A DNA stretch of 64,000 bases, from the NCBI RefSeq assembly GCF_029543245.1, contig NZ_JARQWV010000010.1:62001-126000 (forward strand). Reading direction: 5' to 3'. A program made the translations under genes and the position numbers. The notes beneath the pieces are model-generated. The model searched no databases and was not told where the DNA came from. It worked only from the letters and a program-made list of their open reading frames with translations. The stretch's first letter is position 1. Each line of letters begins with the position of its first letter. The stretch comes from Caulobacter endophyticus. Lineage in GTDB: Bacteria > Pseudomonadota > Alphaproteobacteria > Caulobacterales > Caulobacteraceae. This document shows, in pieces, positions 63,024 through 64,000 of this stretch.

Positions 63024-64000
63024 TTAGAGCCCCACCGCCCGCTCCACGCCGATCCCGTCCAGGAAATCCTCGTCGTGGCTGACGACCAGCAGCGCGCCGT
63101 CGTAGCCGGCGAGCGCCACCTCCACGGCCGCCACCGAGTCGAGGTCCAGGTGGTTGGTCGGCTCGTCGAGGATCAAGAGCTGCGGCGGGGTCGGGCCGGC
63201 CAGAACGCAGGCGAGAGCCGCGCGCAGGCGCTCGCCGCCGCTCAAGGCGCCGGCCAGCCGGTCGGCGGCGCTGTTGCGGAACAGGAAGCGGGCCAGGGCG
63301 GCCTGGGCCAGGTTGCGATCGGCGCTCGGGTGGAGGCGCAGAAAGGCCTGCAATAGCGTCTCGTCGTCGCGCAGGATCGCCAGCGACTGGTCGAGCATCA
63401 CCGCCGGGACACCGCGCGTCACCGTGCCCGCCGTCGGCGCCAGCACCCCGGCGGCCAGGTTCAGAAGGGTCGACTTGCCCGCGCCGTTCGGACCGCGCAC
63501 GGCCACCCGCTCGGGACCGGCGATGCGTAGCGAGACGTCGTCCAGCACCGGCGGACGGCCAGGCCAGGCAAAGGCCACGTCCTCCATGGCCAGCACCAGC
63601 CGGCCCGCCGGCAGGCCGGTGGGCGGCAGGTCAAAGCCCAGGGTCCGGGCGCGCTCGACGCGGGCCTGCGCCGTCTCCACCGCCTCGCGGGCGCTGGTCT
63701 GCAGGCGCTCGGCCAGGCGGCGCTCCTTGCCGCCGGTGTTCTCGGCCCGCTCGGCCCGGGCGCCGAGCAGGATCTTGGGTTCGGATCCCCTGGCGGCGAA
63801 ACGCTTGCCGGCGGCGTCGCGGCGGGCCTTGCGCTCGATGGCGGCCTGGGCCTCGCGGGCGGCGCGGCGCTCGTCGCGCTCGGCGCTCTCCAGGGCCCGG
63901 CCGGCGGCCTCGACCTCGGCCGCCTTGCGCTCGGCATAGAGGTCGTAGCCGCCGCCATAGCTGGCCGCGCCCAGGCTGGTGATCTCGACGATGCGGTCCA
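63024..64000 (-). CDS. ABC-F family ATPase (C-terminal part; 5' end outside window)
   Basis: The reading frame stays open to the right edge, so the start lies beyond 64000; about 325 residues are visible. The arginine/alanine-rich interdomain linker (ARREAQAAIERKARRDAAGK) is followed by the second ATPase domain: AVRGPNGAGKSTLLNLAAGV (Walker A), ALSGGERLRAALA (signature), LLILDEPTNHLDLDSVAAVE (Walker B) and VVSHDEDFLDGI. Tandem soluble ABC-F proteins act on the ribosome or confer antibiotic protection; which group this belongs to cannot be told here. Confidence 0.92.
   Translation of the reverse strand, partial: DRIVEITSLGAASYGGGYDLYAERKAAEVEAAGRALESAERDERRAAREAQAAIERKARRDAAGKRFAARGSEPKILLGARAERAENTGGKERRLAERLQTSAREAVETAQARVERARTLGFDLPPTGLPAGRLVLAMEDVAFAWPGRPPVLDDVSLRIAGPERVAVRGPNGAGKSTLLNLAAGVLAPTAGTVTRGVPAVMLDQSLAILRDDETLLQAFLRLHPSADRNLAQAALARFLFRNSAADRLAGALSGGERLRAALACVLAGPTPPQLLILDEPTNHLDLDSVAAVEVALAGYDGALLVVSHDEDFLDGIGVERAVGL

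Overview
The window is a high-GC alphaproteobacterial chromosome segment that can be placed in Caulobacter with good confidence. The protein at 48777-49472 is CtrA of essentially Caulobacter sequence. It sits close to fliI-fliJ and is accompanied by trcR (DUF1013), CtrA boxes (TTAA-N7-TTAA), a sigma-54 promoter and the small intergenic inverted repeats usual in this group. I see no plasmid, phage or rRNA signature; this looks like core chromosome with a few accessory secreted-protein genes.

Layout. 1-7.3 kb: end of a quinone-reductase-like gene, trcR, two small YdcH-type genes flanking ubiX and a TIGR02444 gene, cdd, bolA diverging from a J-domain gene, a small secreted protein, a helical-repeat protein, then a regulatory region of about 370 bp with a perfect CtrA box and a consensus sigma-54 promoter ahead of an apparently inactive RNase H-like protein. 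7.4-17.1 kb: mgsA, a GH53 galactanase, three poorly known secreted or helical proteins (one with an apparent frameshift), prfC, and a tandem pair of exported HExxH metallopeptidase/TPR proteins. 17.3-25.8 kb: small conserved genes, a DEDDh exonuclease, a MliC-type lipoprotein, an ArsR regulator diverging from a three-gene membrane/desaturase operon, folP, a YbjN protein and an alpha/beta hydrolase. 25.8-37.4 kb (all minus strand): ftsH, tilS, then the cell-envelope Tol-Pal block (cpoB, pal, tolB, tolA, tolR, tolQ, ybgC), followed by ruvB, ruvA, ruvC. 37.5-47.1 kb: M20 peptidase, nucleoside hydrolase, MgtC/SapB-type protein, cheW, a zinc alcohol dehydrogenase preceded by a strongly structured stretch, a DMT exporter and a Tat-exported phospholipase C. 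47.1-53.6 kb: an M23 endopeptidase, ctrA with its control region, a membrane LytTR regulator, a lipase-like hydrolase, and fliI-fliJ. 53.8-64 kb: GH10 xylanase, several small secreted or membrane proteins (including a cyanovirin/beta-gamma-crystallin fusion and an entericidin), an MHS transporter, msrA, tRNA-Ser(GGA), an exported deoxyribosyltransferase-like protein and the 3' part of an ABC-F gene.

How it fits together. Cell-cycle control (CtrA, TrcR), flagellar export (FliI/FliJ), chemotaxis (CheW), envelope constriction and integrity (Tol-Pal, FtsH, M23 peptidase) and recombination (RuvABC) lie together, and CtrA-type sites occur at ctrA itself, at the ruvC/M20 peptidase gap and upstream of the helical-repeat/RNase H-like pair. 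Exported galactanase and xylanase fit an oligotroph that uses plant polysaccharide. Eleven intergenic inverted-repeat elements of five sequence families all lie downstream of genes, seven between convergent genes and none between divergent ones, which suggests a role at transcript 3' ends.
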